Shown here piece after piece: positions 1 through 8,800 of a DNA stretch of 64,000 bases. How positions within the stretch are numbered: position 1 is the stretch's first letter; each line of letters opens with the position of its first letter. The notes under the pieces were generated by a model. The model was not told the DNA's origin. It did not search any database and saw nothing but the letters and a program-made list of their open reading frames with translations. Source of the DNA: Arthrobacter globiformis (GTDB lineage Bacteria; Actinomycetota; Actinomycetes; Actinomycetales; Micrococcaceae); the NCBI RefSeq assembly GCF_030815865.1, contig NZ_JAUSXI010000001.1, positions 4,340,001 through 4,404,000 of the forward strand. The letters run 5' to 3'. The position numbers and the translations under genes were made by a program.

Positions 1-2059
1 CGCGGCCGGCGATGGTTGACATAGTGTTCCAGCCGCCGCCCACCCGGACGCGCGGCAGCCAGCTGCTGCGTCCGTTGCCCGGGTACAGCCAGAGGGTACC
101 GGCGCTGTCGCGGGCAAGGAGGTCTGCTCTCCGGTCGCTGTTCATGTCGCCCGCTCCCACCAGGGCGGTCATCACGTTCCAGCCGCCGCCCACCCGGACG
201 CGCGGCAGCCAGCCGCTCCGGCCGTTGCCCGGGTACAGCCACAGAGTTCCGGCCGTGTCCCTGGCGAGCACGTCGGCCTTGCCGTCACTGTTCATGTCGC
301 CCGATCCCACGAGCGAGGTCATCACGTTCCACCCGCCGCCCACCCGGACGCGCGGCAGCCAGCCGCTCCGGCCGTTGCCCGGGTACAGCCACAGAGTTCC
401 GGCCGTGTCCCTGGCGAGCACATCGGCCTTGCCGTCACTGTTCATGTCGCCCGATCCCACGAGCGAGGTCATCACGTTCCACCCGCCGCCCATGCGGACG
501 CGGGGCAGCCAGCCGCTCCGGCCGTTGCCGGGATACAGCCACAGCGTGCCGGTGCTGTCCCTCGCCACGGCGTCGGCCTTCCGGTCGCCGTTCAGGTCCC
601 CGGTGGGCACCAGCATGGTGATGCGGAGCAGCGCCGCGGCGGCATCCAGCAACCCGGCGCCGCATCCCTGCGGGCAGCCGCCGGGGATGGCCCTGGCAGT
701 GCGCTGGAGGCGTGCTACGACGGCCGCCGGTGTCGCCGTCGGGCCCATCTGGGCCATGAGAAGTGCTGCGGCAGCGGAAATGTGCGGTGCTGCTGCGGAC
801 GTCCCTTCCGCGTAGGCGTAGTTCTCGATCTCTGGCGTTGAAGGATCGTCGTGCGTCAGGGACGGGATCCCGCCTGACGGATCAGCGGACATGTCGCCCC
901 CGGGGGCGGTGATGTCGACGCCGGGCCCGAAGTTAGAGTACGGCGCCAGGGCGCCGCTGGGGCCGCTGGCGGCGACGCTGACCACGTTCCGGCAGTTGGC
1001 GGGGGTGGAATTGGAGGCCTGCGTCATCTCGTTGCCGGCTGCCGCAACCACAACGGATCCCCTGGCCGTGGCGGTATCAACCGCGTCCTGGAAGGCCTGC
1101 GGGCATGTTGGCAGCAGTCCGCCGAGGCTCAGGTTGATCACCCGGGCCGGCGTCAGGTTGGGCGGCACTCCGTCCACCGGGGCTCCAGATGCCCAGAGGA
1201 CGGCATCCGCGATGTCCGAAGTTTGCCCGCCGCAGGGTCCCAGCACGCGGACCGGCAGAATCTTCGCTTTGGGGGCGATGCCCGCGATGCCCTCGTTGTT
1301 GCCTGCGACGGCGGCGATGATGCCCGCCACGTGTGTGCCGTGCCAAGAGGACGGCATTGCGGCTGATCCGTCAGCGCACTGCCCGATGTCTGTCGAGTCG
1401 CCCATGTCCGTGGCGTCGGGGTCACGGCCGTCGTCGTTGTCGCGGGCATCTTCGGAATTGGTGATCATGTCGTAACCGGACAGCATGTTCGCGTCCAGGT
1501 CAGGATGGCTGGTCTTGCCGGTGTCGACGACGGCCACCACCTGGCCGGCACCCTGGGTGACGTCCCACGCCCGGGTGGCTCTGATGCCGGCGGTTTCCGA
1601 AAACAGGTTCCACTGGAGGGGGTAGAAGGTGTCTTGCGGGTCGGCGGCTTTCGCCTGCAGCTTGATGTCGGGTTCGGCGTAGGCGACGGCAGGGTCCGCG
1701 CGGAGCGAGGCGAGCAGTTTCTCAGCATCGCCGTCGCCCAGTTCCTTGCTGGTGCGCACCACACGCGCTCCGCCGGCCGTGGCGCGGAGGTCCTTCGCCG
1801 TGGCCCCAAGCCTGGCGGCCGCCGTGCTGAAGGACCGGGCGCGGAGCGCGGATCCGGACCGCGCCGGGTCCTTGAACTTCACGATGAACTGGTCCGTGGG
1901 CGGGGTGACAACCGAGGGCGTGCGGGGGATGGAGGGCAGCGGCGGTGTCCGGTCATCGGCCGCCGATGCAGGGGGCACGATGACGGCAGTGGCCACAAGA
2001 GCGGCGATGCCGGCAGACGTCATGAGGGCAGAAAAGCGTGTTCGGCGCATGACAAACAT
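1..2059 (-). CDS. Secreted subtilisin-like S8 serine protease with C-terminal five-repeat domain (3' end beyond window)
   Basis: Reads leftwards and runs off the left edge. ATG at 2059 is preceded by AGGATGG five bases upstream; ATG at 2068 and 2050 are alternatives. The first ~35 residues form a signal peptide ending PPASAAD. An inhibitor-like propeptide is followed by the S8 catalytic domain: Asp179 in VVDTGK, His240 in SSWHGTHVAG, Ser421 in EGTSAAAPH, and the oxyanion Asn region in AAAGNE. After the protease come 50-residue FG-GAP/VCBS-like units (DxNxDxxAD...LWLYPGNG...GGGWN), four complete and a fifth cut at position 1. Same architecture as the protease at 26091-30521, but without the Ig and 77-residue repeats. 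Probably an exported, self-processing protease carrying a binding domain; the substrate is unknown. Confidence 0.9.
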   Translation of the reverse strand, partial: MFVMRRTRFSALMTSAGIAALVATAVIVPPASAADDRTPPLPSIPRTPSVVTPPTDQFIVKFKDPARSGSALRARSFSTAAARLGATAKDLRATAGGARVVRTSKELGDGDAEKLLASLRADPAVAYAEPDIKLQAKAADPQDTFYPLQWNLFSETAGIRATRAWDVTQGAGQVVAVVDTGKTSHPDLDANMLSGYDMITNSEDARDNDDGRDPDATDMGDSTDIGQCADGSAAMPSSWHGTHVAGIIAAVAGNNEGIAGIAPKAKILPVRVLGPCGGQTSDIADAVLWASGAPVDGVPPNLTPARVINLSLGGLLPTCPQAFQDAVDTATARGSVVVAAAGNEMTQASNSTPANCRNVVSVAASGPSGALAPYSNFGPGVDITAPGGDMSADPSGGIPSLTHDDPSTPEIENYAYAEGTSAAAPHISAAAALLMAQMGPTATPAAVVARLQRTARAIPGGCPQGCGAGLLDAAAALLRITMLVPTGDLNGDRKADAVARDSTGTLWLYPGNGRSGWLPRVRMGGGWNVMTSLVGSGDMNSDGKADVLARDTAGTLWLYPGNGRSGWLPRVRVGGGWNVMTSLVGSGDMNSDGKADVLARDTAGTLWLYPGNGRSGWLPRVRVGGGWNVMTALVGAGDMNSDRRADLLARDSAGTLWLYPGNGRSSWLPRVRVGGGWNTMSTIAGR
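20..620 (-). repeat. 150-bp coding tandem repeats (four complete 50-aa units)
   Basis: The unit starting ATCACGTTCC recurs at about 20, 170, 320 and 470, a strict 150-bp period that keeps frame. The units beginning at 170 and 320 are almost identical at base level, including synonymous positions, which points to recent duplication or gene conversion. Each encodes one VCBS-like unit of the protease. Confidence 0.9.
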
Positions 2060-2259
2060 CGAGACCATCCTGTCCGGCGTCCTTCAGGCGCTGCCGCCGG
2101 GACGCAATCATGGAACGCGGCCCCCGCCGCGTTCAGGACGAGTCTACCGGGGGTGCTAGAGCGATTGCGAGGTGGGGTGCAGTTGCCAGTGAAATGGAAA
2201 ATTGGGCTGGTCAAGGCGAATTGATTCCCGAGGCAATCCTCTGCCGGTAGCCTGCGCTC

Positions 2260-2821
2260 ATGACGGGCGGCTCAGCCAGGGGAAGCAATGAATACGAGTG
2301 GCAATCGGGGCCGCCCGATTCACTTGAAGGTATGCCACCGCAACGTCAGCGCCTAGTCGCTTGGGGCCTACTTTGGTTCCTGATTTTAGGGTCAGTAGTT
2401 GGGGGCATACGTAGTTGGCTCGGCTTGTCCGAACCTTGGCGTTCTTTGCTAATCACCTTCGTTCGCGCGGCAGTCTTTATCCGACTTATCCGAGGAGCAG
2501 TGCTGGAAGGTCGGCAGCTTCGGGGCGAAGGCATCGATCTGCCGTCGCTACCGGTCAGCCGAAAATCGCTGATCGTCAACCTTGTCTTTGTGATGGTGCT
2601 GTGGACTGTTTACGTTGGCTGGGTTTCGAGCTTGAGAGAGCCGGTGTTTCCGTTGCTGGGTCGCAGCTGCCCTCATGCTTGCCTGGATTGCTGAACTAAT
2701 CGAAGGGCCGGGAGCTGGCGGCACAGCTTTGCTCGTCATGGGGGTGATTCTTGGGGCATACTACGGTGTGGGGATGAGCCGTAACGACTTAGCCCGAGTG
2801 GAACAAGCTCCCAGGACCTGA
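2260..2821 (+). pseudogene. Small membrane protein of unknown family, frameshifted near 2645-2665
   Basis: ATG at 2260 opens a frame of 144 codons with hydrophobic segments at WGLLWFLILGSVVGGI, LLITFVRAAVFI and LIVNLVFVMVLWTVYVGW, then ends in an unlikely tail (RSCPHACLDC). The +1 frame instead continues as AALMLAWIAEL and GGTALLVMGVILGAYYGVGM, a further helix, to a TGA at 2819. The natural reading is one protein of about 186 residues with four helices and one extra base around 2645-2665. Either a sequencing error or a recent pseudogene. No family recognised. Base composition is less GC-rich than its neighbours. Confidence 0.6.
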
Positions 2822-3041
2822 TTACAGGCCGGAAGCCTAATGAGCACAAGCCTACTACGGCCTTGTCACATGACGCTCTGAAGGCAAAAGCGGACCCAGA
2901 TAAAGATCGTGATCAGCCGTGACACCAATATCGACGTCTGCCACCTGGCGCGGAGGGGCTCCCTCGGTTGAATCGTCCCGCTAGCGATGGCCCTGGATCA
3001 AGCCGTCTTAGTCGTCTTGCATCACGTTGACATGCCCATGT
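2822..3041. other. Intergenic stretch, nothing recognised
   Basis: About 220 bases between converging genes. No open frame with a ribosome site, repeat or tRNA was seen. Confidence 0.5.
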
Positions 3042-4562
3042 TCAGGGCCGTCGGCCCCTGAGCCGGCCCACGACATGGGCGCTTCGACGGAGCACCGACG
3101 CCATTCTGAATGACCGCGAGGAAAAAATGGCGTCGCGTTCACGACTTAGTTCGGCGTGGCTTCGGGCAAGAGCATCGCGCTCGGACCTTACATCGTCCAG
3201 TTCGGTCCATAGGCGCCCGATGCTGCCGCTCAGGGTGCGGAACAGGGTCCGCTGCTCCCTGGCCTCCCGGGACCAGGAGCCTTTTGCGGTCAATTGGGTT
3301 ACTTCGGCCAAGCCGGCGGGAGTTTCCGTTTGCGCGCCCGTAAGCACCGCAGCCACGCCGTCCCACCACTCCTGCTGGCTTTGCACAGCGCCGGGGAGCG
3401 CCTGCGCGAGATGCTGGCGGACTTCCTCGCGTCGCAACCAAGCCTCCGATATCCCACTGTCCATTGCCCCGGATGCAAGGCTGGGGAGGGGAAGGGACCA
3501 GTCCCCCAGCCCCCAGTTCCCCATGGCTCCGTGCAAGCGGACATCTGAATAGGCATCGTTGGATACGGCGACCACTGGCACCCCTGCTGCCAGACCGAAG
3601 ACAGCCGGGTGGTAGCGGTTTGTCAGTACGAGTTGGGCCGCTTTGGTGATTGACGCCGCTTCACCCACCGGGAGCACGGGGAGAGTCGTGAGGCGGCCGC
3701 TGCGGGAATTCTCGATGAGGATTCGGTGCGAATCATGGTCGCCACCCGAGTCGTCGGACCCGAGGGGACCCATGTGGGGAAGGAGGTACACGGGGAGACC
3801 GGTCAGATCAGCGGCACGGTCGAGGATCGCGGCCAGCGCCGGGAGGTTGTTGCTTCCTTCCCGCCACGCGTCGGGGCCGAATGTAGCCGCGATGTACTGC
3901 CCATCCGGCAGTTCCGTTCGCTGCGGGCCAGTCTGCGCATCCACCTGGTCCGACGCAGGACCCATCTCAATAAAGCTTCCGTCGTCGAGAACCCTCACCA
4001 ATCTTTCAGGTTCCAGGCCAAGTTCCAGCCCCAAAGCGTGGGACGAGGGCTCGCGGGCCCCTACGAGGGTGGCGGAGACCAGCAGCTCCTGAAGAACGGT
4101 ACGGTCCTGCGGCAGCAGCGCGGGCCCGAACGTCTGGCCACTGACCACCAGTGGCTTCCCCAACTGTTTCGCGATAAGCGCGACGGCGGCACGTTCATAC
4201 AGCAGCCAGCCGAACAGGGAGTTCATGTTGCCCCCGCCGGCTATCAGCACGCCGTCGGCCTCCCCGATCGCTTCGATCACTGACCAAGTATGGTCGGCGG
4301 AAAGCAGGGCCGACCGGTCACCAGCAGCGGCCCGCCGGACCAAATCGAGATGGCGGGCCCGTTCCGCGGGCGGCCAGGGAAACTCGACGGTATGGGCAGC
4401 GCCCACCCCGTAGAGCCGCGATGTCTGTGCCGGGTCGCGGGACAGCAGGACAAACTCGGCGTCCATCCGCTTTTTCAGCTCGTCCACAGCGGCGACTGTC
4501 ATGGCCTCGTCCCCTACGTGGTACGCAGCCTGACCGAGATCCCCTTGCACAACAATCTTCAC
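3042..4562 (-). CDS. Polysaccharide pyruvyl transferase family protein
   Basis: Starts GTGAAGATTGTTGTGCAAGG, preceded by AGAGGACA. The 506-residue product has the two-domain layout of the PS_pyruv_trans family (CsaB/WcaK/ExoV): an N-terminal GD(L)GQAAYHVGDEAM loop, a central ADGVLIAGGGNMNS, and a C-terminal VLTNRYHPAVFGLAAGVPVV motif, with the conserved His typical of the family. The last ~70 residues are a charged coiled-coil (ELDDVRSERDALARSHAELS) and a basic tail, as in some cell-envelope glycosyltransferases. Likely transfers pyruvate from phosphoenolpyruvate to a wall or surface polysaccharide in the cytoplasm. It sits beside a glycosyltransferase and an SLH-domain protein; SLH domains in Bacillus and Paenibacillus bind pyruvylated wall polymer, which makes a CsaB-like role attractive but unproven. 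A hairpin (3043-3060) overlaps its stop codon. Confidence 0.85.
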   Translation of the reverse strand: MKIVVQGDLGQAAYHVGDEAMTVAAVDELKKRMDAEFVLLSRDPAQTSRLYGVGAAHTVEFPWPPAERARHLDLVRRAAAGDRSALLSADHTWSVIEAIGEADGVLIAGGGNMNSLFGWLLYERAAVALIAKQLGKPLVVSGQTFGPALLPQDRTVLQELLVSATLVGAREPSSHALGLELGLEPERLVRVLDDGSFIEMGPASDQVDAQTGPQRTELPDGQYIAATFGPDAWREGSNNLPALAAILDRAADLTGLPVYLLPHMGPLGSDDSGGDHDSHRILIENSRSGRLTTLPVLPVGEAASITKAAQLVLTNRYHPAVFGLAAGVPVVAVSNDAYSDVRLHGAMGNWGLGDWSLPLPSLASGAMDSGISEAWLRREEVRQHLAQALPGAVQSQQEWWDGVAAVLTGAQTETPAGLAEVTQLTAKGSWSREAREQRTLFRTLSGSIGRLWTELDDVRSERDALARSHAELSRERDAIFSSRSFRMASVLRRSAHVVGRLRGRRP

Positions 4563-4661
4563 TTAGATGTCCTCTTCTGGCCCGCGGCGCATGGATGGTC
4601 GACGGCAGGCTGATACACACCTGTCCCATGGACAGGGCCAATAAGATTTGAAACAGGCGAA

Positions 4662-4684
4662 GAACCGGGCACAACGCCCGGCTC
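4662..4684 (-). terminator. Hairpin terminator downstream of the GT2 gene
   Basis: GAGCCGGGC and GTGCCCGGTTC (minus strand) form a 9-bp stem with a short loop 17 bases after the glycosyltransferase stop, followed by a weak T-containing tract. Separates this gene from the pyruvyl transferase gene. Confidence 0.55.
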
Positions 4685-4700
4685 CTCAGTGGGCTGGCCC

Positions 4701-5691
4701 CTACCTCTGAAGCAGGCGGTCCTTCAGCCGGCGGTAGCGACGGCGCAGCAGACTTACGAGGCTCGCGTCGCTGATGGCCTCCTCCAGCAGGCGAAGCCGC
4801 TCCTCGGACCGGGCGGAGCGGTCGATGAGCTCCCGGAGCAGCCCCTCGGAGTAGTTTTGGCGGTTGTGGAAGTGATGCGCTTCCGTGTCCTGGTGCTTGG
4901 TGACGTACAGGAGAGCACCCAGGCCGGCCTCGGAAACGTGACTGCGCAGGTGCTTCTCGCGCACGGCGCGGTCGAAGTCCTGGTGCGCGGTGTCCGAGAC
5001 AATGACGCTGTTACCGAGGTCCCCGGTGGATTCGCGGCGCTGGTGCCAGAAAGCCAGTGGCTCGCCGTCGATGAAGCCGATCCGGTGTGACTGCAGAACC
5101 CGCAGCTGGAACTCCCAGTCGCCCACCACGTCCAGGTCCTCGTCAAAGTAGCCGACCTCGTCATGGAGCGCCCGGCGGTAAAGGAGCGAGATGGGCACGC
5201 ACCGGTTGTGCCGCAGCGTGTCGAAGAGTGTGATGGCGCGGATGTCCGCGCAGAAGATCTCGCGGCTGATCTCCTCGACGCCCGCGCCGACGATCCGCTC
5301 ATAGACGATCTCGGTGCGGACGGCGGCCCCGGCGTCATCCGTGGCGTCCAGGTGCGCCACGGTGCGGGCGAGGAAGTCCGGGTGCCACTTGTCGTCGTCA
5401 TCATGGACAGCGATGTAATCGGAGTTCGAGGCCTTGATGCCGGCGTTGGAAGCCGCTTCCATGCCCCGCCCCACCTCGTGGTGGATCACCAGTACCCGGC
5501 TCGCCAAGTTCGTCGCTGTACTTCTCGACGACGGGGTCCACTTCGCTGGTCCGGCCGCCGTCGTTGACCAGCACCAGGAGCCAGTCCGTGAAGGACTGGG
5601 CCAGCACGTCGCGGATGGCACGGTCCAGGAGCAGGGAGCGGTTCCTGGTCCGCATGACGATTGCCACACGGGCGGAGGGCGTGACTGTCAT
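4701..5691 (-). pseudogene. Family 2 glycosyltransferase, frameshifted at about 5506
   Basis: ATG at 5691 gives MTVTPSARVAIVMRTRNRS, the GT2 nucleotide-binding start, continuing to VVEKYSDEL. One extra T on the coding strand (A at 5506/5507) then breaks the frame; removing it joins directly to ASRVLVIHHEVGRGMEAASN, then the DDDDKWHPDF metal-binding region and DVVGDWEFQLRVL. With the repair it is about 330 residues, full length for a GT-A transferase, ending in a basic arginine/leucine helix. Would add a sugar to the same surface glycan as the neighbouring pyruvyl transferase. The single-base lesion could be a sequence error. Confidence 0.8.
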
Positions 5692-5851
5692 GGCTGTATT
5701 GACCTAGCGTGAGGGGGATGATGTCACTTGAGGATATCCGACGGCAAGCTGCCGCACATTCGAGGAAGAGTCCGCGACCGAATATTAACCCCAGCGCCGA
5801 ACGTCCAAGACATGTATGTCTCCGCGACACATATTCTGCATACGTAACACC

Positions 5852-5879
5852 CCGCAGAACCGGAAGGCTTCCCCTGCGG
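5852..5879 (-). terminator. Possible terminator after the SLH-RCC1 gene
   Basis: CCGCAG...CTGCGG arms enclose a second small GGAAG/CTTCC hairpin, 14 bases beyond the stop codon of the large minus-strand gene. No clear T run. Confidence 0.4.
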
Positions 5880-5892
5880 TTATTGGTCAGGA

Positions 5893-8800
5893 CTAGGGCA
5901 CGGGCTCTGTCCTCACTTGGACGGGCGAATAGGCAGCAACCGTCGTTCCGTTACCGAGCTCGCCGTAGGAATTGCCGCCCCAAGTCCACAGGTATCCACC
6001 GTCCAATATGGCGGCCCCTCCACCCGGCGCGACATCGACGCGAATCGTACCGGCCAAGCCTGGTAGCTTCCGCGGTAGGTACGAATCATCACTACCGCCC
6101 ACACCTAGTCGTCCGCCATCATTCCTGCCCCACGCCCAGACTGTGCCGTCTATGCCGACAGCAAAGGCACTCATGTCGAGAGATGCAATCTGTTGGACCA
6201 CCCCCAGACCATCCACTTTATTGGGCGTGAAGTCGCGCAAGGTTGTGGCCGGGGTAGCTCGTTGTCCCCGCTGGTTAGAACCCCACGCCCAAACTGTTCC
6301 GTCCTTGGCAAGAGCAAGGGTCCCGCTACCATCCATGACCGCATCCTCGATGGCCGGGAGCCCTTCAACGAGGCGAGGTGCTAGTTGCGTCGACTGAGTT
6401 GTTTCGAACGGCGCCATTGTACTATCCCCCCAGCACCACACCGCTCCGTCTGATCCGATAGCCGTCAATGCGCTGCCGTTGATCGCTACCTTATTGACCC
6501 CGACTGGCCCAACGACCGTGTTGGGCACTCGTGAGTCCGTCGTGGTGCCGTCGCCAAGCTGGCCGAAGTAGTTCTCCCCCCAGGCAAGGAGCGACCCGTC
6601 AGTGCGGATGGCGACGGCAACCCGACCATCGCTGGAAATGCTGCGAACGGCTGTGGCCCCCGCGACTGGTATGGGCGTGGAACGGGCAGTAACTGTTCCA
6701 TCGCCCAAGAGGCCCGTTTCGTTTTGGCCCCAGGCCCAGACCGAACCGTCAGTTCTTATTGCAAAGACCGTTTCCAGCCCGGCGACGTCGGCCACGGCGG
6801 AAAGGCCCTCGACTTTGACCGGAGTAGCTGATGACCGTCCGAGAGGGTCTGACCCCCAAAACCATAGCGATCCATCAGTTTTGATCGCATATACAGCCCG
6901 GTTGAGGACGCGCAGCAACCGGACGTCCGCGATTCCGCTAACTTGCCGTGCGAACAGCGACCCGGTTTGACTGTTGTTGGCCTGCCTCCCACCCCATTGC
7001 CAGACGGTCCCGTCGTTCTTGAGAGCAACCCGCGACATCCAGCCACCAGCGACGACTTGAGCCTCGGAGAAGGCTCCGCTGACAGCAATGGATATAGGCA
7101 AGACCGTCTGTGTCTCGGCCCCCTCGCTGTCAGCCACCGCAACGGTCACAGACCTGGTTCCTTCCGCGGTAGGAGTTCCGCTAATGGTGCCTGTTGCGGC
7201 GTCGAGTCTGAGTCCTGCCGGTAGCGTCCCCAAACTGACCCGCCAAGAGTAAGGAGCTGTTCCTCCTGTAGCGGACAGTTGGACGGAGTATGTCCTCCCT
7301 GCGGTGCCCTGAGGTAGCTGGGTATTCGTAATGGAAAGCTTGGGAGCTTCCGCGGGCAAGTCGGCACCGGGGAAGGTGGTGGCATAGTCCCATTGCCAGG
7401 TTTTGATTCTCCAGGTGTAGTTGCCACTGACGATTACTGCGTCGAGCAGTTTCTTTTCAATGATGGGAACGGTGAGTTCGACGCCGATGATGACGTCGCC
7501 TCTGATGTAAAGGGACGCGTCGACTCTGTTTCCGGTCGTGGCCATGGTGATCGATGCGGAGGCACCCGCCTGCGCACCGATTGTCAGGGTAGGCCCGGCG
7601 AAGCCGTAGATTAGGAGACTTGCCTTGAGGGTGGGTCCGAATCCGGCCTCGATCTTTCCGGTCACAGCGGCCGTGCCGTTCGGCCCGAACACCGGCGTGC
7701 TGAATTTAGTGACCGGGCCGGTGTCCACGCTTCTGAAACCGCCGTTGGATGAGTAGCGGACGCCGAAGTCCTGGCTGCGCTCAACCCCAAGATCCACCGT
7801 CAGGGACGTCGCAGCCGAAAAATTGGCTTCGAGGTAGACGGTGCCGCCCGGCCTGATCACGACAGGAATCGTGAGGACCATGAAGGTGATAGGCGCCATC
7901 TTGAGTGTGGCGAGCTCGTGTTTCATGCGGTTGTTGGTGGCGGTTTTCAAGAACGCACTCGCTGTGGCCTTTGCGCTCATCTCCGTATGCACGATCGTTG
8001 AAAATTCTTCAATTTGCACCTGGGGCCCGCCCCAACCCCAATGAAGGTTGGTCCTAAGGGTGAAGGTCAGAGTGAACCCGACTTTCGCTTCACCGCTGAG
8101 TGAGACTCCGGCTGATGAGGCGATCGTGGCCTTGGCCTTCTGAATCGTCGATTCGGGCGTCTTGCCGAACGATAGGCAGCCTTTGACGGCGTCGCAGGTA
8201 ATCGTGTCCTTCAACGCAATGTGGCTTGCGAATTGGAGGCTTTCGTCGATTGTCACCGCGAGGGGCGCTATCCCGGCAGGCCGGAGTGATTGCGCCGTCA
8301 TTCTTGCCGGCGCCGCATTGAGGGGAACAACTTCGGCATCGGTCCAGCTGGATGTGGCTGTATCGGTGTAGGTGTCCAGGGACACGTCTGACCCGGTCTC
8401 TACCGTTGCAGCGGCAATTCCTTCGTCCTGCACCGTGAGTCCCGGGGAGTTGTCGCCGTCGGCCCCTGTTTCAGCGGTGGCCAGTCCCCTGCTGCTATCC
8501 AGGGGCACCTCCTGGCTGAAATCAACCTGCAGGAACACATCAGCCAGCGTCGCCGGGGTAGTCGTTGCCACGGTGGAACTGCCCACCTGGTCAACGGCCG
8601 ATACTTGCCGCAGCAGACCGTCCGGGGCTGCGGCGCTGGGTCCTTCGACGATGATCTGGCCAACCGCCAGGTCCGGGCTGTTGGCCACCGTCACCGAGGT
8701 GGGAGTGACAGACTGCACGGGGTTCACCGCCTCGTCCAGCTGCACCGCATCAGGTGAAATGATCTGCGTGGAAACTGTCGGTAGAACGGCGTTCACCAGG

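Noticed and set aside
12..815. Plus-strand open frame of 267 codons with internal repeats
   Set aside because: Antisense to the repeats of the S8 protease; repeat periodicity keeps the opposite frame open.
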